Assembly: GCA_016703765.1 (NCBI GenBank)
Contig: JADJBL010000001.1
Location: 124,001 to 188,000 of the forward strand
Direction of reading: 5' to 3'
Source of the DNA: Saprospirales bacterium
Lineage (GTDB): Bacteria > Bacteroidota > Bacteroidia > Chitinophagales > Saprospiraceae
DNA length: 64,000 bases
Below the pieces are notes generated by a model. The model saw only the letters and a list, made by a program, of their open reading frames with translations, was not told the DNA's origin and ran no database searches. The position numbers and the translations under genes were made by a program. Each line of letters begins with the position of its first letter. Position 1 is the stretch's first letter. Of the stretch, positions 8,884 to 15,617 are shown in pieces.

Positions 8884-9318
8884 TTAATCCAGACCGCTTT
8901 TCTGAAAAGCGTATTTCAACAAGTCAAACGTAGTGACCAGGCCAACGAGGGTGTTTTTCTCGACGAGGGGGATGGAGTGGAACAAATTTTCGCGGAAGAT
9001 CCCCACGGCCATAGAAATAGAGTCTGTCGGACTCAATTTGACGAGTTCGCGCGTCATCACTTCGCCGATGGTAACATTGGCATGGAAATGCGATCCCTCC
9101 ATATCCTGGTTTTTTTGGAAAGAAGTCCAGACATTGCCCAATCGCAGGTAATCCGACTTGCTGAAAATTCCCACTAAAAAGCCGTCGAGATCCACTACCG
9201 GGAGGTGGTGGATATTGTTTTTCCGGAAGGCATCCGAAGCGGCTTTGAGTGAATCGCCGGGCCGGAGGATGATCAGGTCGGTGGTCATGATGGCAGACAG
9301 GGGCAAATTGAGATCCAT
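8884..9318 (-). CDS. CBS-pair domain protein 1
   Basis: A 144-residue protein made of a single Bateman module (two CBS motifs). The first CBS has IMTTDLIILRPGDS and HHLPVVDLDGFLVGIFSKSD; the second has VMTRELVKLSPTDS and HSIPLVEKNTLVGLVTTFDL. Stand-alone CBS pairs usually bind adenine nucleotides and sense energy charge. The ATG at 9318 was chosen because its product (MDLNLPLSAIM) aligns with the starts of the paralogues at 10295 and 12489. It is the last gene of a three-gene CBS operon. Confidence 0.88.
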   Translation of the reverse strand: MDLNLPLSAIMTTDLIILRPGDSLKAASDAFRKNNIHHLPVVDLDGFLVGIFSKSDYLRLGNVWTSFQKNQDMEGSHFHANVTIGEVMTRELVKLSPTDSISMAVGIFRENLFHSIPLVEKNTLVGLVTTFDLLKYAFQKSGLD

Positions 9319-9337
9319 ACCGTGCATGTTGGGGACC

Positions 9338-9788
9338 TTAAGTAGGGAGAAAAACTTCCTGGTTGAAGAAATAGTTGAGCAGGTCAAAAGTCGTCAGGAT
9401 GCCCACCAGCAATCCTCCCTTGTCGACGATGGGTATGGCGTGGAACAGATTTTCCTTGAAATAGCCGGCAGCTATGGAGATCGAATCTTCCGGCGTGAGG
9501 GTCGCTACCTGCCGGGTCATGACATCTTCGACCAACAGGCTTTTAAACAGCCGGTCGTTGGCGGCGGCCCGCAAATCGGGGACGGAAGAGGGGAAAAGCG
9601 TTTGAAATGGAATAGTAATCCGACTTGCTGATGATCCCCACCACCCTTCCTTCTTCGTCGACCACCGGCAAATGATGAATATCGCTGGACCGGAATACCA
9701 GATGGACTTGTTCCATGGTATCCCCGGGATGGACCGTGAGCACCTCGGTGGTCATGATCTCCTTGATGGAAACGGCATTGCTTGTCAT
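9338..9788 (-). pseudogene. CBS-pair domain protein 2, frameshifted
   Basis: The N-terminal CBS motif (starting MTSNAVSIKEIMTTEVLTVH, with HHLPVVDEEGRVVGIISKSD) is read from 9788 and runs into a stop at 9543. The C-terminal CBS motif (VEDVMTRQVATLTPEDS to LVGILTTFDLLNYFF) continues in another frame and stops at 9338. Removing one base from the four-base G run at plus-strand 9590-9593 joins the halves into a protein with the same layout as its two neighbours. So either a recent frameshift or a sequencing/assembly indel. If the frame is intact in the living cell it is an ordinary CBS pair of about 149 residues. Confidence 0.8.
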
Positions 9789-9830
9789 GGCGAACCGTTT
9801 TTGAAATGGAATAATGGGCCTGTGCCCTTT

Positions 9831-10295
9831 CTATTCGATTGAATCGTCGAGTTCCAGTTCTGCCTCCGGCTCTACCGGGGATTCGAAGCTATATTGCAAA
9901 AGGTCGTGCGAGGTCACCAACCCGATCAACACGCCGTCTTCCACGATGGGGAGCGCATGAAACTTGTTGGCCAGGAAAATATCGGCTGCCAGACCGATGC
10001 TGTCGTCGGGGTCGAGCTGAACCGGGTATTTCGTCATGAACTGTTCGGCCGGCAGGTGTTCGTACACCTTGTTGGCATAGGTCCGGCCCGCAGAATCCAG
10101 AGAAAGGAGATAGGCAATCCGGAAAAAGTCTTCCTTGCTGATGATGCCGATCAGTTTCTCCCCGGAATCCGTAACCGGTATATGGTGAAAAGAATGGGTT
10201 TTAAAAATCTCTCTGATCTTTCGAGCAGTATCGTCTACGCGGACGGTGACCATATTCCTGGTCATGATACTTGAAATGGGAACATTGGGATTCAT
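9831..10295 (-). CDS. CBS-pair domain protein 3
   Basis: A 154-residue Bateman-module protein: VPISSIMTRNMVTVRVDDTA, then HHIPVTDSGEKLIGIISKED for the first CBS, and QFMTKYPVQLDPDDSIGL with HALPIVEDGVLIGLVTSHDL for the second. It ends with an acidic tail. The ATG at 10295 matches the paralogue starts. It is first in the CBS operon. Its leader contains a terminator-like hairpin 21 bp before the start codon, and paired CRP/FNR-like sites lie 150 bp upstream, shared with the divergent coiled-coil gene. Confidence 0.9.
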   Translation of the reverse strand: MNPNVPISSIMTRNMVTVRVDDTARKIREIFKTHSFHHIPVTDSGEKLIGIISKEDFFRIAYLLSLDSAGRTYANKVYEHLPAEQFMTKYPVQLDPDDSIGLAADIFLANKFHALPIVEDGVLIGLVTSHDLLQYSFESPVEPEAELELDDSIE

Positions 10296-10315
10296 GGTTC
10301 TGTATTTTTTGGGTG

Positions 10316-10347
10316 AAAAAAAGGAAGTCACACAAGTGGTGACTTCC
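10316..10347 (-). terminator. terminator-like hairpin in the leader of the CBS operon
   Basis: On the minus strand a perfect 9-bp stem (arms at 10339-10347 and 10323-10331, 7-nt loop) is followed directly by seven T residues (10316-10322), 21 nt before the ATG of CBS protein 3. This is the form of an intrinsic terminator placed inside a 5' leader, so it might act as an attenuator. No leader peptide was recognised. Confidence 0.6.
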
Positions 10348-10446
10348 ATGAACACCTCTCACATATTATTTTTTCTTATCATGGCATAAGCCACCGGACA
10401 TCACCTATTCCTTTTCAAAAATACCAGCAGACAAGACGGGGATGAA

Positions 10447-10483
10447 TGACTTTAATCAGCCATTTTGTTGATTTTGGTCAGCG
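10447..10483. promoter_or_regulatory. paired CRP/FNR-like sites, copy 2
   Basis: TGA-N6-TCA at 10447-10458 (ATGACTTTAATCAG) and at 10469-10480 (TTGATTTTGGTCAGCG), centres 22 bp apart. They lie between the CBS operon and the divergent 129-aa gene. The proximal site shares the extended form TTGATYTTRGTCAGCG with the copy at 7997-8012. Confidence 0.7.
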
Positions 10484-10541
10484 CTTTTTATGTCGGATAA
10501 AGGCGATATTTTGCACCAGAATCTTTTAAAAACGTACCATT

Positions 10542-10931
10542 ATGGAAAAGGAAACAGCCCTGTTGAGCGACCTGCACTTCGAGCACAAGGTGTGGACGAA
10601 CGAACTCGGATTTTTCGAGGATGAAATCCACACCTTCGAGCGCCGTTTGGAAGATCTGGCAAAAAAATACCTGCCCAAACGCGAGGTCATGGTCGATCTG
10701 GAGCACTTTCAAAACCAGTTCATCCGCCAAATAGAGGTGATCAACGAATTGAAGCACGATATCCGGATGCACGAACAATACCTGAGCAGAACAGCCGAAT
10801 TCAAAGCCACTTCGGCAGACCAGCCTGTGTTCAAGGATCACTCCCAGCTGCGGGAAGGCATGGAAATCTTTCGCAAGATATACGCCGAACTGAAAGCCGA
10901 TTTTTTCCGCTATGCGGCAAAATGGATCTAG
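10542..10931 (+). CDS. hypothetical coiled-coil protein, 129 aa
   Basis: A soluble, highly charged and almost wholly helical protein with heptad-like spacing (DEIHTFERRLEDLAKKYLPK, FIRQIEVINELKHDIRMHEQ). No signal peptide, no membrane segment and no recognised domain. The ATG at 10542 is 61 bp after a CRP/FNR-like site. It converges with the thioredoxin/Usp fusion gene with 12 bp between them, and a small palindrome (aggccc/gggcct, 10930-10944) spans the gap. Context suggests membership of the same stress regulon as the Usp and CBS genes; function unknown. Confidence 0.8.
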   Translation: MEKETALLSDLHFEHKVWTNELGFFEDEIHTFERRLEDLAKKYLPKREVMVDLEHFQNQFIRQIEVINELKHDIRMHEQYLSRTAEFKATSADQPVFKDHSQLREGMEIFRKIYAELKADFFRYAAKWI

Positions 10932-10943
10932 GCCCGTTGGGCC

Positions 10944-12038
10944 TTAGCTGGTGGGCACGACCAACAGGGGGAGCTTGGAGTTGATCAGGAGCCGCTTGGT
11001 GACGCTTCGGTGAAAAAAGCGCTCATAAAAACGCCTTTGCAGGGCAGTTAATACGACGAGATCGATTTTTTTCTCTCTCGCGTACTGGTTCAGGCCTTCG
11101 ACAACCGACTCGTTTTTTACCGAAGCGACTTCGACCCTTTGGCCGTTTCGTTGGAAAAGCCGTTCGATCTCGATCGTTTCCCGGTTGAATCCATTCTCCC
11201 TGCTGTCCAGGACGTGTACCAGGTGGAGGTTGGCAGAAAAGAAAACGGTCCATTTGGTGATCCAGCGGAGGATGGCGTCCTCGCCCGGCTGGTATTTGGC
11301 GGCAAAAAGAACATTTCTGTAGCTGCGGTGGGTGACGCCCCTTGGCACAAAGAGCACGGGGCATTTAGCCTGTTGGGATACCTGGGTGGACACCTGGCGC
11401 AGAACCCGGCCCAGAAAACCCGCCTCTCCCGTCGTTCCCATGACGACCAGATCGAACTTCCCCGATCGGGATAGCTCGACGATGGCCTCGGAGGGAAAGC
11501 CCAGAACCACTTCCTGGTCTATCCGCACCGCCGCTAGAACATGCCCTCCATCGAGGGGCGCATTTTCCTCGACAAATTCGCGTAACGATTCGCGCCGGCT
11601 TCGCTCAAAGGTGGCGAGCGGCTCGTCTACGAATGGGTTTCCTTCGTCAAACTCGGGCTGGTACATGTGCACCACCTTGATCGAAGCCTCGACCTCTGCG
11701 GCAAGGGCCTGAGCATAGATAAATGCGCATTTGGAGGATTCGCTGAAGTCCGTGGGAACCAGGATGTTCTTCAGGCGCAGGGTGTTCTGCTCCCTCGCGC
11801 CACAGCGCTCCAGCAGCTCGCGGATCTCTTCCACGCTGAGCACGTCATTTTCCACTACCACCTTGCCGTTGATGAGCAGGGCCGGGGTGGAGGAAATATC
11901 GAACTTCATCAGCTCGTCCACCTCGGTGATCTCCTCCAGGGTGACGTTCAGCGGGTACCGCTTGAGCGCTTCAAGGACATTGTCCTTGAGCGCTTTACTG
12001 CGGCGGCATCCGATGCCCAGTATCTGAAGGTTGATCAT
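10944..12038 (-). CDS. thioredoxin-like / universal stress / universal stress fusion protein
   Basis: A 364-residue fusion. Residues 1-80 look like the small thioredoxin-fold (thioredoxin_3, redox-active disulfide protein 2) family: MINLQILGIGCRRSKALKDN, then STPALLINGKVV with the cis-Pro position. The usual CxxC is reduced to C11-R-R-S. Residues 90-230 are a Usp domain (LKNILVPTDFSESSKCAFIY, VMGTTGEAGFLGRVLRQVS) with a nucleotide-binding glycine motif. Residues 235-364 are a second, weaker Usp domain ending FFHRSVTKRLLINSKLPLLV. It follows the CBS gene at 12061-12489 by 22 bp, so the two are probably co-transcribed. The combination suggests a redox- or nucleotide-responsive stress protein; that is inference. 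Confidence 0.85.
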   Translation of the reverse strand: MINLQILGIGCRRSKALKDNVLEALKRYPLNVTLEEITEVDELMKFDISSTPALLINGKVVVENDVLSVEEIRELLERCGAREQNTLRLKNILVPTDFSESSKCAFIYAQALAAEVEASIKVVHMYQPEFDEGNPFVDEPLATFERSRRESLREFVEENAPLDGGHVLAAVRIDQEVVLGFPSEAIVELSRSGKFDLVVMGTTGEAGFLGRVLRQVSTQVSQQAKCPVLFVPRGVTHRSYRNVLFAAKYQPGEDAILRWITKWTVFFSANLHLVHVLDSRENGFNRETIEIERLFQRNGQRVEVASVKNESVVEGLNQYAREKKIDLVVLTALQRRFYERFFHRSVTKRLLINSKLPLLVVPTS

Positions 12039-12060
12039 TTCGGGAAATCATTTTACAGGT

Positions 12061-12489
12061 TCAGGCCACAAGTGTCCCGTCTGCCAATGCGCGAATGATG
12101 TCGTGGGTGGTGACGATGCCGACCAATTGCTCGTCCTCGACAACCGGAATAGCGTGAAAGCGGTTGATCGCAAAAAGCTCAATCGCCACGTTGATCCGGT
12201 CTGTGGATTGCACCTTGGCGATTTTGGAGGTCATGATCTCATCGGCATTGTATGCCTTCAGGCGGGAATCGTTGACAAACTTGTCCTCTTCGTTTTGGGT
12301 GAAACCCCTGACGAAATAGAGATAGTCCGACTTGCTGATGATGCCGACGACGGTGTGGAAACGCACCACGGGGATGTGGTGGATCTTGTGCTGTTCGAAA
12401 ATATCCCTAACCACCGTGAGCTTGTCTTTTTCATTGACGGTGATCAAATCTTTACTCATAATTTGAGAAATGGGTGCAAGGACATCCAT
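12061..12489 (-). CDS. CBS-pair domain protein 4
   Basis: A 142-residue Bateman module, paralogous to the array at 8.9-10.3 kb. It starts MDVLAPISQIMSKDLITVNE, has HHIPVVRFHTVVGIISKSDY in the first CBS, and IMTSKIAKVQSTDRINVAIE with HAIPVVEDEQLVGIVTTHDI in the second. It is the first gene of a two-gene operon with the thioredoxin/Usp fusion. Paired CRP/FNR-like sites lie about 80-110 bp upstream, shared with the divergent heme-PAS kinase gene. Confidence 0.9.
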   Translation of the reverse strand: MDVLAPISQIMSKDLITVNEKDKLTVVRDIFEQHKIHHIPVVRFHTVVGIISKSDYLYFVRGFTQNEEDKFVNDSRLKAYNADEIMTSKIAKVQSTDRINVAIELFAINRFHAIPVVEDEQLVGIVTTHDIIRALADGTLVA

Positions 12490-12567
12490 AAAATGGTATT
12501 TTTAAAAAATGATAAAATGAGGATTGGGATTTTTACGCAAGGTCAATTTATTGAGCTGCCCTCCGAA

Positions 12568-12604
12568 TGATTTTCATCATTTGGATTTATGATTTTGGTC
12601 AACG
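12568..12604. promoter_or_regulatory. paired CRP/FNR-like sites, copy 3
   Basis: TGA-N6-TCA at 12568-12579 inside the perfect palindrome AATGATTTTCATCATT, and at 12590-12601 (ATGATTTTGGTCAACG). Centres are 22 bp apart, as in copies 1 and 2. It lies between CBS gene 4 and the FixL-like kinase, so the regulator pair may control its own expression. Confidence 0.7.
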
Positions 12605-12671
12605 AATCGCAGGCCTCATTTGGTGCTCGCTATAATTTTTTATCTTGTGCATTTGGAAAAAGGGCTTCGTA

Positions 12672-13964
12672 TTGGATCACAAACTACCAGAAAATCAGGC
12701 CTCGGATGTCGCTCTCAGGCTTCAAGCGGTTATCGAAACTGTCATCGACGGCATTATCACCATCGACGACAAGGGGATCATCGAGACGGTCAATCCGGCT
12801 GCTGCCAGGCTATTCGGCTATGAACCGGAAGAGATCGTCGGCAAAAATATCAAAAACCTGATGCCCTCCCCCTACCGGCAGCAACACGATGGATACATAG
12901 AACGCTATAAAAGCAGCGGGGAGGCCAAGATCATCGGCACCGGCCGGGAGGTCACGGGTATGCGCAAAGACGGGAGCACCTTCCCCATGCGCCTGGCCGT
13001 GAGCGAGGTTTTACTGGAAGAAAGAAGGATCTTTACCGGCATCATCCACGACCTGAGCGACGTGAAACAGGCGGAGGAAAAGATCCGCAAACTCAACGAG
13101 GAACTGGAGGAAAAGGTCATCGAACGGACTGAAGAGCTGGCCAGCGTGGTCAACAAGCTGTTGAATACCAATAAAAAGCTTCAATACGAGGTACAGGAGC
13201 GCAAATCGGCTGAAAATGCCCTGCGCGAAAGCACCCTGGAGATCCAAAAGGCGCTGGAAAAGGAGAAGGAACTGAGCGAGCTCAAGTCGAGGTTTGTCTC
13301 CATGGCTTCGCACGAATTTCGCACGCCGCTGAGCACCATCCTGTCCTCCATTTCCCTGCTGTCGCGCTATACCGAAACCAGCCAGCAGGATAAACGCGAC
13401 AAGCATATCAACCGGATCAAATCCTCGGTCCGCAACCTGACGGGCATCCTCAACGACTTTCTCTCCCTCAGCAAGCTGGAGGAGGGCAAGATCGAAAACC
13501 TGCCTTCGGAGTTCGACATCGGAGAGCTTTGCCCGGAGGTCATCGACGAGATACAGGGCCTGTTGAAAGACGGCCAGGAGATTGTACACGAAGGACTGGG
13601 AAGCCCGCTTTTCGTCAGATGGGACAAGCGGCTGGTCAAGAACATCCTGTTCAACCTTCTGTCCAATGCCATCAAGTATTCCGATGAAGGGAAAAAGATA
13701 TTCATGAAGGAAAGGCTGGAGGAAGATTTTTTCCTAATCGACATCATCGACAAGGGCATCGGGATACCGGATGCCGATCAGCCCTACCTTTTTACCCGCT
13801 TCTTCCGGGCGGCCAATGCCACCAACATCCAGGGAACCGGCCTTGGCCTCAATATCGTCAAACGGTATATTGATCTGGTGGGAGGAAGTATTACCTTTGA
13901 AAGCCAATTGAACGAAGGCACCATTTTTACCGTGTGCCTTCCCTTATTGCAAAAAAGCCTTTGA
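12672..13964 (+). CDS. FixL-like heme-PAS sensor histidine kinase
   Basis: About 430 residues, soluble. Residues 15-130 form a PAS domain very close to the oxygen sensor FixL: FGYEPEEIVGKNIKNLMPSP followed by YRQQHDGYIERY and IIGTGREVTGMRKDGSTFPM. The His of HDGY (residue 72) sits at the FixL heme-ligand position and the Arg 20 residues later (92) at the position of the ligand-gating Arg220 of B. japonicum FixL. A coiled-coil linker (135-200) leads to HisKA (MASHEFRTPLSTIL) and HATPase (NLLSNAIKYS, GTGLGLNIVKRY). No ATG exists at the start; TTG at 12672 is my choice and TTG at 12645 is possible. The response regulator gene starts 2 bp after the stop. Oxygen sensing is predicted from the heme residues, not shown. 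Confidence 0.88.
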   Translation: MDHKLPENQASDVALRLQAVIETVIDGIITIDDKGIIETVNPAAARLFGYEPEEIVGKNIKNLMPSPYRQQHDGYIERYKSSGEAKIIGTGREVTGMRKDGSTFPMRLAVSEVLLEERRIFTGIIHDLSDVKQAEEKIRKLNEELEEKVIERTEELASVVNKLLNTNKKLQYEVQERKSAENALRESTLEIQKALEKEKELSELKSRFVSMASHEFRTPLSTILSSISLLSRYTETSQQDKRDKHINRIKSSVRNLTGILNDFLSLSKLEEGKIENLPSEFDIGELCPEVIDEIQGLLKDGQEIVHEGLGSPLFVRWDKRLVKNILFNLLSNAIKYSDEGKKIFMKERLEEDFFLIDIIDKGIGIPDADQPYLFTRFFRAANATNIQGTGLGLNIVKRYIDLVGGSITFESQLNEGTIFTVCLPLLQKSL

Positions 13965-13966
13965 TA

Positions 13967-15022
13967 ATGAATAAAAAGATCCTCGTCATCGAAGACAATC
14001 CGGATGTGCGGGAAAACCTGGCAGAGATCCTCGAACTATCAAACTACCAGGTCGTGACCGCAGAAAATGGGAAAATAGGCGTGGAGATGGCCTTTGCCGA
14101 AAAACCCGACCTCGTCGTTTGCGACGTGATGATGCCCGAGCTCGACGGGTTCGGCGTGCTCCATATCCTGAGCAAAAAGCCGGAAACCGCCGATATCCCC
14201 TTCATCTTTTTGACGGCCAAAGCCGATAAATCCGACTTCCGAAAGGGCATGAACCTCGGGGCCGACGATTACATCACCAAGCCTTTTGAGGATGTGGAAC
14301 TGCTCGACGCCATCGAGACCCGCCTGAGAAAAAGCGACCGCCTGAAAAAGAGTTTCGACAAAACCGCCAACGGGCTCAACAGCTTTATCAACGAGGCTAA
14401 AGGCTACGAGGCCCTGCGCAAGCTGTCGGAGGACCGCCAGATCAAAAGCTACCAGAAAAAAGAACTGGTCTTCCAGGAGGGCGAGCACCCCCGGCAACTG
14501 TATTTCATCGGCAAGGGGAAGGTCAAGATCTTTAAAACCAACGACGACGGCAAGGAGCCCACCCTCAAGGTCCTCAAGGAAGGTGAGTTTTTCGGACATA
14601 TCGACCTCATCAAAGCCGCCAAATACAACGAATCGGCAGCCGCTACCGAGCAGACCGAGCTGGCCATCATTCCGAAGGACGACTTTTTTGCCCTCCTCTA
14701 CGCCAACAAGGACGTATCCAGCAAAATGATCAAAATGCTGGCCGACGACGTGGTCGAACAGGAAGAACAACTCCTCCACCTGGCCTATCACTCGATCCGC
14801 AAAAGGGTGGCCGAGGCCCTCATCATGCTCCACGAGCGCTACGAAGTGGGTAGCCACTCGAGCATCTCGATCCTGCGCGACGACCTGGCCAGCATCGTCG
14901 GCACCGCCAAGGAATCGGTTATCCGAACCCTGACGGATTTCAAGAACGAAAAACTCATCGACATCGAAAACGGGGTCATCACCATCCTGGATATGAAGAA
15001 GCTGACGGCCATGCCTAACTAA
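13967..15022 (+). CDS. response regulator: receiver fused to CRP/FNR-family regulator
   Basis: A 351-residue protein. Residues 1-120 are a receiver domain (ILVIEDNPDVREN, phospho-acceptor Asp53 in VVCDVMMPELDG, Thr/Lys at FLTAKAD and YITKPFE). Residues about 155-265 are a cyclic-nucleotide-binding-fold effector domain (LVFQEGEHPRQLYFIGKGKV, KEGEFFGHIDL). Residues 275-345 are a Crp-type winged helix (LRDDLASIVGTAKESVIRTL). In the recognition helix the Glu and Arg shared by CRP and FNR are kept (AKESVIR), which suits TGA/TCA half-sites. It lacks the cysteine cluster of true FNR. It thus merges the roles of FixJ and FixK in one chain, paired with the adjacent heme-PAS kinase. Start ATG overlaps nothing and lies 2 bp after the kinase stop. 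Confidence 0.92.
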   Translation: MNKKILVIEDNPDVRENLAEILELSNYQVVTAENGKIGVEMAFAEKPDLVVCDVMMPELDGFGVLHILSKKPETADIPFIFLTAKADKSDFRKGMNLGADDYITKPFEDVELLDAIETRLRKSDRLKKSFDKTANGLNSFINEAKGYEALRKLSEDRQIKSYQKKELVFQEGEHPRQLYFIGKGKVKIFKTNDDGKEPTLKVLKEGEFFGHIDLIKAAKYNESAAATEQTELAIIPKDDFFALLYANKDVSSKMIKMLADDVVEQEEQLLHLAYHSIRKRVAEALIMLHERYEVGSHSSISILRDDLASIVGTAKESVIRTLTDFKNEKLIDIENGVITILDMKKLTAMPN

Positions 15023-15196
15023 CTACAGGATATCCAGGATTAATTAAGGATCACCATGATTATCCCAAATAAACATCTTTTTGCGTACATCAGTTATTAA
15101 AAACTCTTTCATGGGCTGGCTTTTCACTCCTTCCTCTCTGTTTTTTCTCAATGCGCCCCCGACTCCTCTTCTAAAGAAAAGGAAAACCCCGTTGTA

Positions 15197-15532
15197 GTGA
15201 GCTTCACCTGCGAAACCCGCATCGACGAGGCAACGGGCTCCCCATTTAGCGAGGCGTACCTCCTGGTCGGGGAGCAAAAAGTGAAGGTGGCCGATATCGG
15301 CGCCTGCGATCCCTTCGAGGCATCCAGCTTTGCCGACTACCAAATCCCCCCCAACGCCCTAGCCGCCTGCGGCGGATGGTGGGCGGGAGCAGGCGACTAT
15401 CTCTACGTCGTCCGCGAGGAAAACACCCTCAAAGTCTTCCAGGGCTGGCAGGAGGAAGGCCAGACGGATGAGGGGTTTCACTATAAGGAGGTTTATAGCA
15501 TGAAGTTGAAAGTTGAAAAGTTGAAAAGTTGA
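15197..15532 (+). CDS. hypothetical, probably a damaged lipoprotein gene
   Basis: The annotated frame begins with GTG and encodes 111 residues (CETRIDEATGSPFSEAYLLV near the start). The same frame is open further upstream to about 15101 and encodes a lipoprotein-like stretch (LSVFSQCAPDSSSKEKEN) but has no start codon. An ATG at 15111 lies in the neighbouring frame, and adding one T to the six-T run at 15141-15146 would join it to this frame. So the signal sequence is probably broken, or the run is mis-sequenced. The last ten codons (MKLKVEKLKS) are read from the GTTGAAAA repeat, so the native C-terminus may also be replaced. No function recognised. Confidence 0.5.
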   Translation: MSFTCETRIDEATGSPFSEAYLLVGEQKVKVADIGACDPFEASSFADYQIPPNALAACGGWWAGAGDYLYVVREENTLKVFQGWQEEGQTDEGFHYKEVYSMKLKVEKLKS

Positions 15533-15614
15533 AAAGTTGAAAAGTTGAAATATTACTTTTTGGCTTTGCCAAAAAGGCTTCCTTTAAACTTTTCAACTCT
15601 TCAACTTTTCAACT
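15503..15614. repeat. octamer tandem repeat with central hairpin, second copy
   Basis: Copies of GTTGAAAA (15505-15549), a perfect hairpin CTTTTTGGC/GCCAAAAAG (15556-15576, loop TTT), then inverted words CTTTTCAACTCTTCAACTTTTCAAC. Same plan as 4464-4581. It lies between the convergent hypothetical gene and the M49-like peptidase and supplies the stop codon of the former. Confidence 0.85.
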
Positions 15615-15617
15615 CTC

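Noticed and set aside
13967..15022. True FNR (iron-sulfur oxygen sensor)
   Set aside because: The protein begins with a receiver domain and lacks the N-terminal cysteine cluster; oxygen sensing is more likely in the partner kinase.
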